The notes: a model not told the origin generated them from the letters alone. A stretch of 64,000 nucleotides of DNA from Cryphonectria parasitica EP155 (GCF_011745365.1 NW_024468918.1:698488-762487); one strand, 5' to 3'; positions 9,446-21,914 are shown, numbered from the stretch's first letter. Program-made: numbers and translations.

Positions 9446-12400
9446 ATGCTAGTTTTCTTTTTCCAATATTCAGCTATCTTTTCCTAAGCATTTTTAACGT
9501 TTTTCTGCAGTTCTTAAGAATTTTCGCTTGCTGAGTAATCTTTCCATTTGATAAGATATTCCCTTGTATTGTCTGTGCTTCTATGCTTAAGGATTTTCTC
9601 TATCTTATATTCTGATTCATTGTTTTCTACTTCTGCTATATTGTTTATTAATATTTTCTATATTGCTAATTCTAGTAATAAAATGTGAAAAACTAGGTAT
9701 ATTCTTATCCTATAAGATAATACTAACTTATAATTAACTAGAGAAATCTGTTGCAAGATTTTGAATAATCCTAGCTTCTTATAATCGAGTTTATTGCTAG
9801 ATCTGATTGTTTTAATGTTTTTTCGAAATAAGTAAATCTTATCTTCCTTTTATAGGATTAGTTTCTTAATTCTCTTGAAGTTTGTATATTATATTATTCG
9901 TTTCTAAATAAATTGTAGTTCTGATTAGAGTTCCTTCTAAACTTTCTTAATTTTCTTAATTCTTTTATCTGCAGCTTCTGCATCTGCTTCTTGTAATGCT
10001 TTGTAGTAAGCTATTGGATTATATCTGTAAAGCGTAAAGAATGATGATTTCTTCATTATACTCATATCTGCGCTGTTATAAGCGAATTATGCAAAAAGCA
10101 ATAGATTGATTTAATTATTCTGTTTTTAATTAATATAATATTGAAAGTATTATTTAATAATCTGATTTATTCTTTCTATCTGTTTATCTGTTTGCAGATA
10201 AAATGCTGTAAATATTCTGTAATATATTTTGAGCTATTTCATAAGTAAAGTTTAAAACTTTGAATTAAACTTTCTATTTCTATTAAAGATTACTTCTTCT
10301 AATATACTATAATTAGCAATAATTGTTCTAAGGAATGTATATGCAAGTTCTTCTACTATACTGCTTTTCTTATAAGGAAGAAAATAAGTATACTTGCTTA
10401 ATCTGCAAATTACTATTAAAATACTATTATATTATATCTTAGTTAAGAATTCTTATAAGAGAGATAGCTTGATAATAAAGTTTAGATTAATGAATTGCTA
10501 AATAGTTATAAGTACTAATAAGGAATACAGTAGTTTGTAAAGCTTGTATCTTTCTGCTTTATTCTTTTTGCAGCTATTGCATTATTATAAGATATTCTCA
10601 ATTCTTTTTCTAAAACTTAATAGATTTCAGTATTTTTTAATATATTTATAAATTGCTCTGATTCTCTAATGCTTATATACTAATATACTATATATATTCT
10701 TAATATAGTTATTTTGTTTATTCGGAATTATTGATTCTGAATTTCTTTCTAAGAGTTCGATTCTGAGAGTAGCATTCAGTTCTTTATATGCATTAACAAG
10801 ATTCTCTAACTTATCTTGAACAAAGATATTCTATATATCCGAGAAATCTGCATTTCAATAATCTAATCTTCTGTTAAAAGCATCTGCTTATCCATTTTTC
10901 AAGTCTTTGCAGTATATAATCTTAAAGTTAAACTATAAGAGGAATTCTGCTTATCTAACTTATTACTTATTCAAAATCTTAGTTATTATAAATATAGTTA
11001 GATTCTTATAATCCGAGTGAACTATAATTGAGTATTATATATTAATAAGATAGTATTGCTACTTCTTAAAAGCTTTTATTATTGCTATGAGTTTCTGATT
11101 AGAAATTCTGTAATTGATTTCTAAGCTATTTAACTTTTTTAAGAAGTTGCTTATAATCCTTAAATATTCTTAATTATTTCACTAATCAAGTTATTCTCCG
11201 AATGCATATTCTGATGCATTAGTTTCAATTTCAAAGAATTTGTAGAGATCTGCTTTATATAGAACTAGCTTTGAAATGATATGCTTAATAATTTCATTAA
11301 AAGCTTCTTATGCTTTAAAGATTTATTTGAAAAGCTATTCTTTTTTGATAAGATTTGTAAAAGAATATGCAATTCAGCTATAGTTCTTAATAAACTGCTT
11401 ATAGAAGTTAATATATTCGAGAAAAAATCTAATATTTCTAATATTTCTAGGAACTAGCTAATTTCTAATAGCTTCTATCTTATCTTTCTATAGCTTAATA
11501 CATTCTAGCTTGATTATGAATCCGAGATAATTAACTTTTTATATATAAAAGTAACTCTTTGCAGATTTTACAAGAAGTTTTGCATCTTAGAGTATTTGCA
11601 ATACTATTTTTATATATTTCTTATATTCTTCAAGTATTCGAGAATAAATAAGAATATTATCGAGATAAGCAATAATGAACTAATTTAGATGCTTGTATAG
11701 AATATAATTAATTATTTTCTAGAATAAAGCTAAAGCATTTATTAAACTAAAAAGCATAATCAAATATTTGTAGTATTTATAGTATATCCTGAAAGCAGTT
11801 TTCTATTCTTCTTCTTTCTTTACTCTGATCAGATTATAAGCTTCTTTCAGATTCAGAACTGTAAATCACTATACTTCTTGCAATCTATTTTATAATTTCT
11901 TAATAAGTAGCAATAAATATTAATTTTTGATTATAATATTATTAAGTTGCTTATAATCAATATATAGCCTAAGCTTGCTATTTTTCTTAGATATAAATAG
12001 AATAGAATATTCTGTTAATAATTGCAATAATTATATATATTCTTTCTTAAGATTCTTATTGAGATACTTTCTAAGTATTTCTAGCTATATCTTATCTAGT
12101 TTATAGATAGAAAAGAATTTGAGCTGTTTCTCTTCTTATAGCAGAATCTTATAATTATATAAGCTGTATTCTAATAATTCTGTATTCAATTCTTTCTGAA
12201 ATAGTTTCTTAAACTTGTAATATTCTCATAGTATATTCACAAGTATTAGTTCTGATTCATGTGCTGTTTCTGCTATCTGGAGGAATAGTAGATATTATTA
12301 AGTATGCTTCTTTTCTAATAGCGTTTTCGAGAGCTTTAAGCATTTGCTTCAGGCTGAACTGAGCGCTCAAGAGCCTGATTTTAAGATTTTTTCTGTATAG

Positions 12401-12824
12401 TTCTACAATCCATATTCTGAAGCTTTTCCTTATTACTCCGGAGCAAACCAACTTGCTGAAAGCTTTGCTTCTGTTGTTTTGCTAACTTATTAGCGCTCTA
12501 GCACTATTTGGATTCGCTTGTTACTAGATTCTTCTCCTTGAATTGCTAGCTCTACTGGTTTGAAAGTATGTAAGAAGTTGTATAAAGCTTCTTTTCCTGA
12601 GTATTCTTCAACTACTAGCTTCGATTCTGCATTATTGATTGTAACTATCTCTCTGAATATAGCTTGTTTCCATAAGATCTGGCTAGTAGTTCAATCGATT
12701 TGAGAATTGTGCTTCTTGAGCTATGAAAGCTTTATAATCAGCTTATGCTGTACTATATTCATAATATCAAAAGAAGCTCTGATTATATATTCTTGAATTA
12801 AGATAAGTAAATGATCAGTCTCCT
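9442..12824 (-). pseudogene. T2 pol, C-terminal part (RT to chromodomain)
   Basis: Reading from 12824 down: start of pol spacer, RT, RNase H, integrase, chromodomain. The RT active-site box reads YLDN (11656-11667), so T2 is the copy that keeps the first catalytic Asp. Dozens of RIP-type stops. The N-terminal part lies at 27725 onward beyond T3. Confidence 0.84.
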
Positions 12825-13289
12825 TGTAATGAGCACTGCAGCAATCCGAAGATTCCTAAGTATATAAAGAGATTTATGCTAACAAGAGCGGTATTAAAGT
12901 ATCAAGTTCTTGAATACGGAACTATACAAGTTCTAATAAGCAATACAAGTATTTACTGCTTTTAGAGCTACTCAGTATATGAAACTGAATACTTAGATTA
13001 ATAACTGAAGAGCTATATACAAGATCTATCTAATGGGAATGAATGTATTCTTTATATATTCAGCTCTTTAGTTCTATTAGTAGTATTGGTTATTGAATTC
13101 CTTGGATTATCTGAATAATTCAACTAATTCGGATTACTATAAATCAGCTATTGATTCATTCTAATCTTATAATTCTAATTCTTGCTTATATAAGCTTTAG
13201 TTCTTAAGATATTGAATTCTTCTCTATCTTTCCGAATAGTTATTCCGAATATTCTAGCTAGTAATCTGTATATTGAATAGATTATAATA
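12825..13289 (-). repeat. T3 3' LTR (type beta)
   Basis: 465 bp, paired with 27255-27719. The outer end is pristine (TGTAATGAGCACTGCAGCAA), the inner end is decayed (ATTATAATA). Confidence 0.92.
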
Positions 13290-13381
13290 TTATCTTCCTT
13301 CTATTAATTGTTATTTCTAATGATTTTTTGTAAGTATTCTGATAAATTATTTGCATATATAATTATACTTTCCTAATCAAA

Positions 13382-14031
13382 ATATTGAATAGAATTAACA
13401 AATTGCATTCTAGTTATTCGGTAAAAACTTAAGAATATTATTGTTTTGCTAAGCTTATTTCTGTTTTTGATATTAAAATACTTGCTTATGCTTATTATTG
13501 AGAAACAGAAGCTTTCTATCATTTCGCTGAAAACTCTTCTCGTTATAAGAAGTATATTTCTCTGGATTAAAGCTATAATACTGGTTGTTTCTCAGCTTCT
13601 GCTGATTAGTTTCTTTGTTTCTTAGTATTCTTTGTAGTTACTAATTTTCTTCTTTAGCAGAATGTTTGATTTGTAAAAAGTGCAAGATTTTGAGCGAGAA
13701 AGCTAAGGCAGAGTTAGCAAATGCTGCTGCTCTTCAGACTTTACTAGCGTTACAGGCTTATCTTGATTGTATACGGAAATAGCGAAGGCTGTTGGAGAAG
13801 CAGGCTGCTGAAATGATTTGTTATAATTTTAATTTCTTGAAAGGGTTTGCTAATGAGAAGGATTGCAGTCTTCGTGAAGAGGAGACTTGTCTGATGTTTC
13901 AGAGATATCTTGAGATTATTAACTGGAGTTCCTTGGATTTGGAGAGTTCTGTAGTAGATTGGTTGAGCTTTCTGGAGAGTGAGGTTTCCGAAGCTTCTGA
14001 GTTTCGGTTTGGGGCGGAGCGATCGTCTTAG
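13382..14031 (+). pseudogene. T3 antisense gene, intron-bearing version (best exon 2)
   Basis: Start degraded (ATA 13382-13384, in KILNRINK). Exon 1 has a few TAA/TGA/TAG codons explained by C to T or G to A change. A 53-nt intron lies at 13605-13657 with TACTAAT at 13639-13645 and TTCTTTAG at its end. The 5' splice site has lost its first G. Exon 2 reads ECLICKKCK, then AELANAAALQALLALQ, RLLEKQAAEMI, and an acidic Trp-containing tail ending FGAERSS. The last 79 codons are free of stops. The TAG at 14029-14031 overlaps the pol stop (TTA 14028-14030) tail to tail. Confidence 0.72.
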
Positions 14032-15037
14032 GTACTGATTTCCTTCCTTTTCCAATACTCAGCTATTCTTTCTTGAGTATTCTCAATGTTTTTCTATAGT
14101 TCTCAAGAATTTTTGCTTGCTGGATAATCTTTCCATTTGATGAGATATTCCCTTGTATTATCTATACTTTTATGCTTGAGAATCTTTTCCATCTCATACT
14201 CTAGTTTGTTGTTTTCTACTTCTGCTGTATTATCCGCTAATATTTTCTGTACTGCTGATTCCAGCAATGAAATGTGGAAGACTGAATGTATTCTCATTCC
14301 ATAAGATAATACTAACTTATAGTTAATTGAGAAGATTTGTTGCAAGATTTTGAAGAATCCCAGTTTTTTATAATCGAGTTTGTTGCTAAGCTTGATCATT
14401 TTAATATTTTTCCGAAGTAAATAAACTTTATCTCTTTCCTATAAAATTAGTTTCTCAATTCTTTTAGAGTTTGCATACTGCATTATTCATTTCTAAACGA
14501 ATTATAATTCTAATTGGAATTTCTTCTAAACTTTCTTAATCTTCTTAATCCTTTTATCTGCAGCTTCTGTATCTGCTTCTAGCAATGCTTTGTAGTAAGC
14601 TATTGGATTATATTCATAGAGTATGAAGAATAATAACTTCTTCGTTATACTTATATCTGCGCTATTATAAGCGAATTGTATAAGAAGCAATAGATTAATC
14701 TAGTTATTCTATTCTTAGTTGATATAGTATTAAAGATATTATTCAATAATCTGATTTATTCTTTTTATCTGTTTATCTATTTGTAAGTAAAATGCTGTAA
14801 ATATTCTATAGTATATTTCAAGCTGTTTTATAAGTAAAGTTTAAAATTTCGAGTTGAACTTTCTATCTTTATCGGAGATTACTTCTTCTAATATGCTATA
14901 ATTAGCAATGATTATTCTAAGAAATGTATATATAAGTTCTTCTGCTATACTGCTTTTCTTATAAGAAAGAAAATAAGCATACTTGCTTAGTTTGCAAATT
15001 ATTACTAGAATGCTATTATATTATATCTTAATTAAGA
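14028..15037 (-). pseudogene. T3 pol, C-terminal part (integrase end and chromodomain)
   Basis: A stretch of 98 codons (14103-14399) is uninterrupted on the minus strand. It contains the integrase C-terminal VFHISLLES motif and a chromodomain (YEMEKILKHKSIDNTREYLI, then KWKDYP). The chromodomain is the usual targeting module of chromoviral integrases, reading histone marks such as H3K9 methylation. T4 is inserted at 15038; the duplication TAAGA is at 15033-15037. Confidence 0.86.
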
Positions 15038-15490
15038 TGTTATGACTCATCCAACATGCAGGTCACAGAACAGGTCACGAGTAACAGGGACCAGGTGTCA
15101 AGGACTCAACATCCTGACAAAGCATTGATTACATAACCCAGGGTTAGGGTTATGAGCACAACCAATCAGGAAGAATAGCTTCGGATATGTACTATCCAGA
15201 GCTAACAGGATAACTTGGATATGTTGCTATCCAACATATCCATACTGAAGAGCTGGATATATAAGGATACATTCATTACCATTAGATAGATTCAGTATAT
15301 AGCTCTTCAGTTATCAATCTAAGTATTCAGTTTCATACACTGAGTAGCCCCAAAGGCAGTAAATACTTGCATTGCTTATTAGAACTTGTATAGTTCCGTA
15401 TTCAAGAACTTAATACTTTGATATCGCTCTTGTTAGCATAAATCTCTTCATATACTTAGGAATCTTCGGATTGCTGCAGTGCTTATTACA
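15038..15490 (+). repeat. T4 5' LTR (type alpha)
   Basis: 453 bp, TGTTATGACTCATCCAACAT at the start and CTTATTACA at the end. The U3 contains the telomere-like AGGGTTAGGGTTA (15140-15152), then the TATA region and the conserved R-U5. Its U3 edge is less mutated than the same bases in the 3' LTR, while its inner R-U5 edge is more mutated. Confidence 0.95.
15244..15311 (+). promoter_or_regulatory. LTR core promoter: TATA box inside an 11-bp inverted repeat
   Basis: ACTGAAGAGCT (15244-15254) and its exact reverse complement AGCTCTTCAGT (15301-15311) bracket TATATAAG (15258-15265). The same arrangement is present in LTR types alpha, beta, delta, epsilon and zeta. This is the probable RNA polymerase II core promoter of the element; the transcription start is inferred to lie just downstream, between the arms or shortly after. 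Confidence 0.6.
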
Positions 15491-15538
15491 TTTTGACAAC
15501 TCTTGTTCAAGAACGGTTCAGTATTACCCTTTTGAGCA
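15491..15538 (+). other. T4 leader / primer-binding region
   Basis: Starts TTTTGACAACTCTTGTTCAA directly after the LTR. It does not begin with the TGG complementary to the tRNA CCA end, so the usual primer-binding site is not evident. How minus-strand synthesis is primed cannot be told from the sequence. Confidence 0.45.
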
Positions 15539-17653
15539 ATACGGAATACAATAGTTTCTCCAGAAACCCCTTCATCCTTGCACGCCCCTACTCAGAAAGA
15601 ACTGATTAATCAGGTATACCAGCTTATCCAGCGTATCCAGAACCTGCGCGAACAACAGCAGGCCCAGAGCGCCACTATCGCTAACCAGCAGGCTCAGCTA
15701 GCCCAACAAGCTCAGCAGGCGCAGTTTATCTTTGCAGTTACCAGTAGTGCTGAAAAAGCATACAAGATGAACAAGCCTGCTATATATGATGGTAATCAGA
15801 AAACGCTATATAGATTCCTTACCTACTGCAGAGCATATTTCCTGTACTACAAGACTCAGTTCATTAAGGAATCTAAGAAGATTATCCTTGCAGGAACTTG
15901 CTTCGAAAAGAATGCTCTTATTTAGTATAAGCCTTCTCTATGCAACCATTTGGAGCATCAGAATAATTCCAATACGCATATCCAGAATATTAAGAATATA
16001 TTCGATTCCTTTGAAAGCTTTAAGAAAGCTCTCAAAGAAACCTTTAATAACTCTAACGAAGAATATACTACAGCTCAGCAGCTTATGGATCTTAAGCAGA
16101 CTAAGTCAGCTTCTGCTTATACAGTCAGATTCAAACAGCTCTTAGCAAAACTTTTATAGGAAAACAAGAATCTTATGAAATACTACTATAAAGAACTTAA
16201 GAATAATGTTAAGAATGAAATTTCCAAACAAGATTGGCTGGAAAACTTCGCAATATTCTCTAATCAAGCTATCCACATTAATAACTGTTTATATAAACAA
16301 TAAGTAAAGAAGTTCAAGAAGGAAGGAAGCTAGATTTGGAGATTTCCAGCTAATACAAGCAAGAAACTTTAAAATAAGAATAGCAGTCGATATAGCAGTA
16401 TAGCTCAAAGCAGCACTATATATACTAGTTCTATAGAACTCAATGCAGCTAACAAGCAGTATAGCAAGAAGAATAGTATTACTTGCTATAATTGCAATAA
16501 ATAAGAACATATTGCATACAACTGCTATTAACTTCGGAAGAATAAATAGCAATTAGTTCAGAAAGAATGCTAGATGAATATCGCTCGATAATAGAAACCC
16601 AATCAACTGAGCAAAAATACTCCCTTAGAGCAAGTATTGAACTCTATTGATTACAGAAGTCTCAGCTGAATATTCTGTTATAATAATAACTGCTTAATAT
16701 ATCTCTCAAGTAAGGAAGATTCAGAATGGTTCTCTCAGAAACCTAGATGCTACAGGCAGATAGCAACAGCAGAGCGAGAGTATATGTTCAGCACAACTAC
16801 AAATAGTAATAACTCGAACTGCTTCAATATTACTAAACAAAGCATTCAGGCATTGAAAGAAGAGCTTAGCAATAACACTCTTTATCATTCCTCATCATCT
16901 ATACTAAGTATTATAACTAGGGAGATGAACAAAGAATAATACTCTCTTGATTATTAGTATAAATACTTAAACAATATCGAGAATGCTTCTCAAGCAATAG
17001 AAGAATCAAGCTAAAATAAGCAATTCAGTAATTCATCAGAATCTCTCATGAACAATGAATCCAAGAAACTCATAGAAAGGTTTCCCTTTAGTATTGAATG
17101 GAATAAGAAAACAATATGAATCGAATATCTTGTTTATAAGATAGAACTAGAGAAGCTCTTCATCTGCATTCCCTTGCAAAGCATTGAGATACGAGAAGAT
17201 GAAAACTTTCGGATTAGTTTACTTTACAATCTATACTACGAACTAGCTTGAATCTTCTGTATCTATTATAGCTGCAGAATGCATTTCTCAAATAAGATGC
17301 AGTATAAATGGTTCTCTGTTAGAGAATCAGAACAAATCCTTTAGGCTATTGAAAAACAGGAACTCCGCTTCAGGAAGATTCTCAACAGATAGCACTACAA
17401 TGCATTTATCAGACTATTAGACAATTGTTCCAAGCAATGTATAAACAAGAAGATAAAATAGTAGCAGTATAAGATGATACTCTGCATGATTCACATTAAT
17501 AACAAGATTTGCAACTAGCATTAATAGAAGAAAAACTAGGAATAATAATGATATAAGCAAAAGCAAGCTAAGAAGCTTGCTTAAAAAGTAGCAAAGCAAG
17601 CTTAGAAGAACAAGCAATTCTCAACAAATCCAAAAGAACAGAATCGCTTGTAA
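15539..17653 (+). pseudogene. T4 gag
   Basis: Frame 2 of the window. The earliest candidate start is ATA at 15539, perhaps a lost ATG; a TTG-led open stretch begins at 15578. N-terminal Gln/Ala-rich coiled segment (NQQAQLAQQAQQAQ), a capsid-like region, then one knuckle CYNCNK-EHIAYNC (C-x2-C-x4-H-x4-C, from 16484). About 370 codons without a recognised domain follow, ending in a Lys/Gln/Ala-rich tail (KQKQAKKLA near 17555). The natural stop is probably TAA 17651-17653, shared by all copies. Stops occur about once in 30 codons. Confidence 0.8.
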
Positions 17654-20600
17654 AAGGACTGCAAATAATCAGATTAAAACAGTTTCTATATAAAGCCTTT
17701 AGAACAGATTATGCTTATATCAAGTTTAATATATATATTCAAGAATACAAATACAGCGTACTATTGAACAATAGCGCTTAGGGAAACTTTATATTCCCAT
17801 ACATTATCAATCAGGTACAACTACAATAGAGATAAAAGAAATATTCATATATTCTCAGCACTGTAGAAGAATAATCTATTGCATACAACTAAGAAGTAAT
17901 CAATAAGAAGACTAATTATTTATTTATCTTAATCCAAGAATGCATAATCAGAGCTTCTTTTAATATTACGGATATAGTATAATATAAGCTAATTATAGAA
18001 TTTTTATAGCTTAAGAAGCACAATCCTCGAATCAATTAAACTACTAGCCAGATCTTATGAAAACAAGCTATACTCAGAGAAATAATCGCAATTAATAATG
18101 CAGAATCGAAGCTAGTTATTAAAGAATACTCGGGAAAAGAAGCTTCAGACAACTTTATATATACTTTTAAATCAGCAGAGCTAGCAGTTCAAGAAGAAGA
18201 ATCTAGTAATAAGCAAACCTAAACAGTGCCAGAGCGCTAACAAGTTAGCAAAACAATAGAAGCGAGATTCTTAGCAAGTTGATCCGCTCTGAAGCAATAA
18301 GGAAAAGCTTCAGAATATGAATTGTGAAACCATACAAGAAAAACCTCGAAACCAGGCCCTCAAGCGCTCGATCCAGCCCAGAGCGAACGCTTAAAGCTTT
18401 CAAAAATACTACTAAAAACAACGAACGAAAAGAAGCATGCTTAACAGTACCTACTATTCCTCCAGATAACAGAAACAGTACAAGAATCAGAACCAATACT
18501 TGCAAACATATTACAAGAATATTATAAGTTTAAGAAACTATTTCAGGAAGAATTGAATACAGAACTGCTAGAATACAGCTCATATAACTATAAGATCCTG
18601 CTATAAGAAGGGAAACAGCTCAAATTCTTTCTTATTTACAGACTAAATAAAGCATAGCTAGAAGTACTTAGGGAATATCTTAATAAGAATCTTAAGAAAG
18701 GATACATATAATCATTGCAATCACTAGCAGAATATCCCATCCTGTTTATACTCAAGAAGAACAGCAAGCTTAGGCTATATATTAACTATAAGCAACTTAA
18801 TAATATTACAATCAAAAACTGATACTTATTGCTATTTATCAAGAAATTATAAGATAGGCTGCAAGAAGTATAGTAATTTATAGTTCTGAATCTGAAAAAA
18901 GCTTATAATCTGATTAGAATAAAGAAAGAAGAAGAATGGAAAACTGCTTTCAGAATATGCTACAGACATTACAAATATTTGGTTATACTCTTTAGTCTAA
19001 TGAATATCTTAGCTTCATTCCAGAAAATGATCAATTACATTCTATACAAGCATCTGAATTAGTTTATTATTGCCTATCTCAATAACATTCTTATTTACTC
19101 TCGAATACTTAAAGAATATAAGAAATATGTGGAAATAGTATTACAAACGCTTCAGAATGCAAAACTCCTTATAAAACCCGCAAAGAGCTACTTTTATATA
19201 CAAAAAGTCAACTATCTCGAATTTACAATTAAGCTAGAATGCATTAAGCTACAGAAAGATAAGATAGAAGCTGTTAGAAATTAGCCAGTTCCTAGGAATA
19301 TCAGAGATATTAAATCTTTCCTCGGATATATCAACTTTTATAAGCAATTCATTAAGAACTACAGCTGAATTGCATACCTTCTTACAAACCTTATCAAAAA
19401 AGAACAGCCTTTCGAATAAGCCTCCAAGGCACAAGAAGCCTTTAATAAGATTATCAGACATATTACCTCAGAACCAATTCTGTATAAAGCAAACCCTTAT
19501 AAATCCTTTGAGATTGAGATTGATGCATCGGAATATGCATTTAGAGAACAACTTGGTTAGCAAAACAACCAAGAATATCTAAGGATTATAAGCAACTTTT
19601 CAAAGAAATTAAATAGCTTAGAAATCAACTACAGAATCCCTAATCAGAAACTCATAGCAATAGTAAAAGCTTTCAAGAAGTAGCAATACTATCTCATTAG
19701 CATACAATATCTAATCATAATTCACTCAGATTACAAGAATCTAACTATATTTATAATAATTAAGATTTTGAACAAACAACAAATCAGATAAACAGAATTC
19801 CTCTTACAGTTCAATTTCAAGATTGTATACTGCAAAAGCTCAGAGAACAAATGAGCAAACGCTCTCAGTAGAAAATCAGATCATCGAAATACAGATTCCT
19901 CAAATATACAGAATATCTTTACTCAAAACGAATCAGAGAATCTTATCAATGCATATAGAGAACTAAATGCTGCTTTTAGAATTGAACTCTCAGAAAAGAA
20001 TCTAGAATTAATAACTTCAGATAAACAAAACAACTATATTAAGAATGTATATAATATATCAGTATACAGATATCAGAGAATCAGAGCAATCTATGAATAT
20101 ATCAAAAGATACTGAAATCTATTAAGTTTTAGGAAAAGAATTGAAAGCATTCTACAATAATGTAATAACTACAAGAAGAATAAAGCAGAAAGATACAAGC
20201 TTTATAAACTACTGTATTCCTTATCAGTATCTATAACTGTTTAGCAATTCATTAGTCTAAACTTTATTACTAAGCTATCTCTCTTACAAGAACTCTTAAC
20301 TAAGATATAATATAATAGCATTCTAATAATAATTTGCAGACTAAGCAAGTATACTTACTTTCTTCTCTACAAGAAAAGCAGTATAGCAGAAGAACTTGCA
20401 TATACATTCCTCAGAACAATTATTACTAACTATAGCATACTGAAAGAAGTAATCTCCAATAAAGATAGAAAATTCAACTTAAAGTTTTGAACTTCGCTCA
20501 TAAAACAGCTCAAAATACACTACAGAATATTTATAGCATTTTATTCATAAACAGATAAACAAACAGAAAGAATGAATCAGATTATTGAATAATACTTTCA

Positions 20601-21300
20601 ATACTACATCAATCAGAAACAGAACAACTGGATTAATCTATTACTTCTTATACAGTTCGCTTATAATAGCATAAATATAAGCATAATAAAGAAATCATTA
20701 TTTTTCATACTCTATAAATACAATCCAACAGCTTACTACAAAGCACTGCTAGAAGCAGATGCAGAAGCAGCAAATAAAAGAGTTAAAAAGATCAAGAAAG
20801 TTCAGAAGAAACTCCAATCAGAACTACAATTCGTTCAGAAACGAATAATGCAGTATGCAAACTCCAAAAGAATTAAGAAACCAATTCTACAGAAGGGAGA
20901 TAAAGTCTACCTACTTCGAAAAAACATCAAAACAACCAGATCTAGCAACAAACTCAATCACAAGAAGTTAGAACTATTCAAAATCCTATAACAAATCTTT
21001 CCAATCAACTATGAGTTAGCATTACCTCATGGAATGAGAATATACCCAGTTTTTCACATCTTACTACTGGAATCAGCAGCACAGAAAATACTAACAAACA
21101 ATATAGCAGAAGTGGAAAACAATAAATCAGAGTATGAGATAAAGAAGATTCTCAAGCACAGAAGCATAGACAATACAAGGGAATATCTCATCAAATGGAA
21201 AGATTATCCAGCAAGCGAAAACTCTTGGGAACCACAGAAAAACATTAAAAATGCTTAGGAAAAGATAGCTGAATATTGGAAAAGGAAAACCAGTATCTAA
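17503..21300 (+). pseudogene. T4 pol: protease, RT, RNase H, integrase, chromodomain
   Basis: Frame 1, i.e. -1 relative to gag, overlapping the gag tail. Protease: LLNNSA-GNFI with the DSG triad read as NNS (17767-17775). RT fingers LRLYINYKQLNN near 18763; active-site box YLNN (19075-19086) for YLDD. RNase H Asp is kept (EIDASEY, codon 19522-19524). Integrase: zinc-finger region near 20080-20200 with the last Cys changed to Tyr, then the catalytic triad as N (20260), N (20458), E (20566). Stop TAA 21298-21300. All Asp losses fit G to A. Inactive. Confidence 0.87.
21034..21258 (+). other. T4 integrase C-terminus and chromodomain, stop-free stretch
   Basis: Seventy-four uninterrupted codons within pol. 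The VFHILLLES motif ends the integrase core region; the chromodomain follows from about 21130 (EYEIKKILKHRSIDNTREYL, IKWKDYPASENSWEP). The aromatic residues expected of the methyl-lysine cage are partly visible (Y in EYEI, W in IKWK, and ENSW). In chromoviruses this domain steers integration to heterochromatin. Confidence 0.88.
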
Positions 21301-21914
21301 GACAATCATTCCGCCCCAGACCAAGATCCAGAGGCTTCAGAAACCTCGCTCTCCAGGAAACCCGACCAATCCACCACTGCATTCCCCACATCCACAGAAT
21401 TCCAATCAAAACCCTTAAAAGAAAAATCTCCAGCAACCACAGCAGATTCCTCTGCAATCACAGAACGAACCCCAGCAGCAATACAAGCCCGCTCCTCCTC
21501 AGCCTCCTTACATTCCAACTCCTCCACACTGGAAAGGCCTCAACGAATAGCTTTCATCATCCTCTCAAACCACAGACACTTCTGCTTACGCAAACATCCT
21601 ACTTCCGCAGCAGCATCGCGCAGCTGCTCCTCAGCACTCTCGAGTTGATCCTCCAAGCATTAGTATTGAACGCTTATCCAACGAATTTCCACTGCACTCA
21701 ACTCTTGAACATCGCACCAAGAGCAACCCAGGCGAATACATTCAGCGCAGCAAAAGGAATCCTCAATAAAGACCTAACAAGATTGAATACTACAACCCTT
21801 ACAGAAGGAACAAGAAGGCATAGTAATAGCATTTTGAAGAACTAAGAAAAGAAGAGAATTCTTTTGTTTAGTCTTCTCAGCACGAGAACGAGATTTGTTG
21901 ATTCTGTTCAACAT
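21297..21914 (-). pseudogene. T4 antisense Cys-rich/coiled-coil gene
   Basis: ATG at 21914-21912 starts MLNRINKSRSRAEKTKQK. A Cys-rich block follows (PSCSFCKGCSIQSC, then FCCAECIRLGCSWC), a coiled coil with RKQK and SSVEELECKEAEEE, and an acidic Trp-containing tail (GFDWNSVDVGNAVVDW). Only three in-frame stops (TAG, TAA, TGA) occur before a late CGA to TGA change at 21308-21306; the ancestral stop is TAG 21299-21297, overlapping the pol TAA at 21298-21300 by two bases. About 205 codons. The Cys pattern suggests zinc binding. Similar small CxxC coiled-coil proteins are, from memory, common hypothetical proteins in ascomycete genomes. Function unknown. Confidence 0.75.

Noticed and set aside
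21276..21845. Long open frame of 189 codons on the plus strand in T4
   Set aside because: Lies over the antisense gene; the protein has no consistent composition or conserved counterpart in T9 and reflects the low stop content of the complement of GAG/GCT-rich codons.
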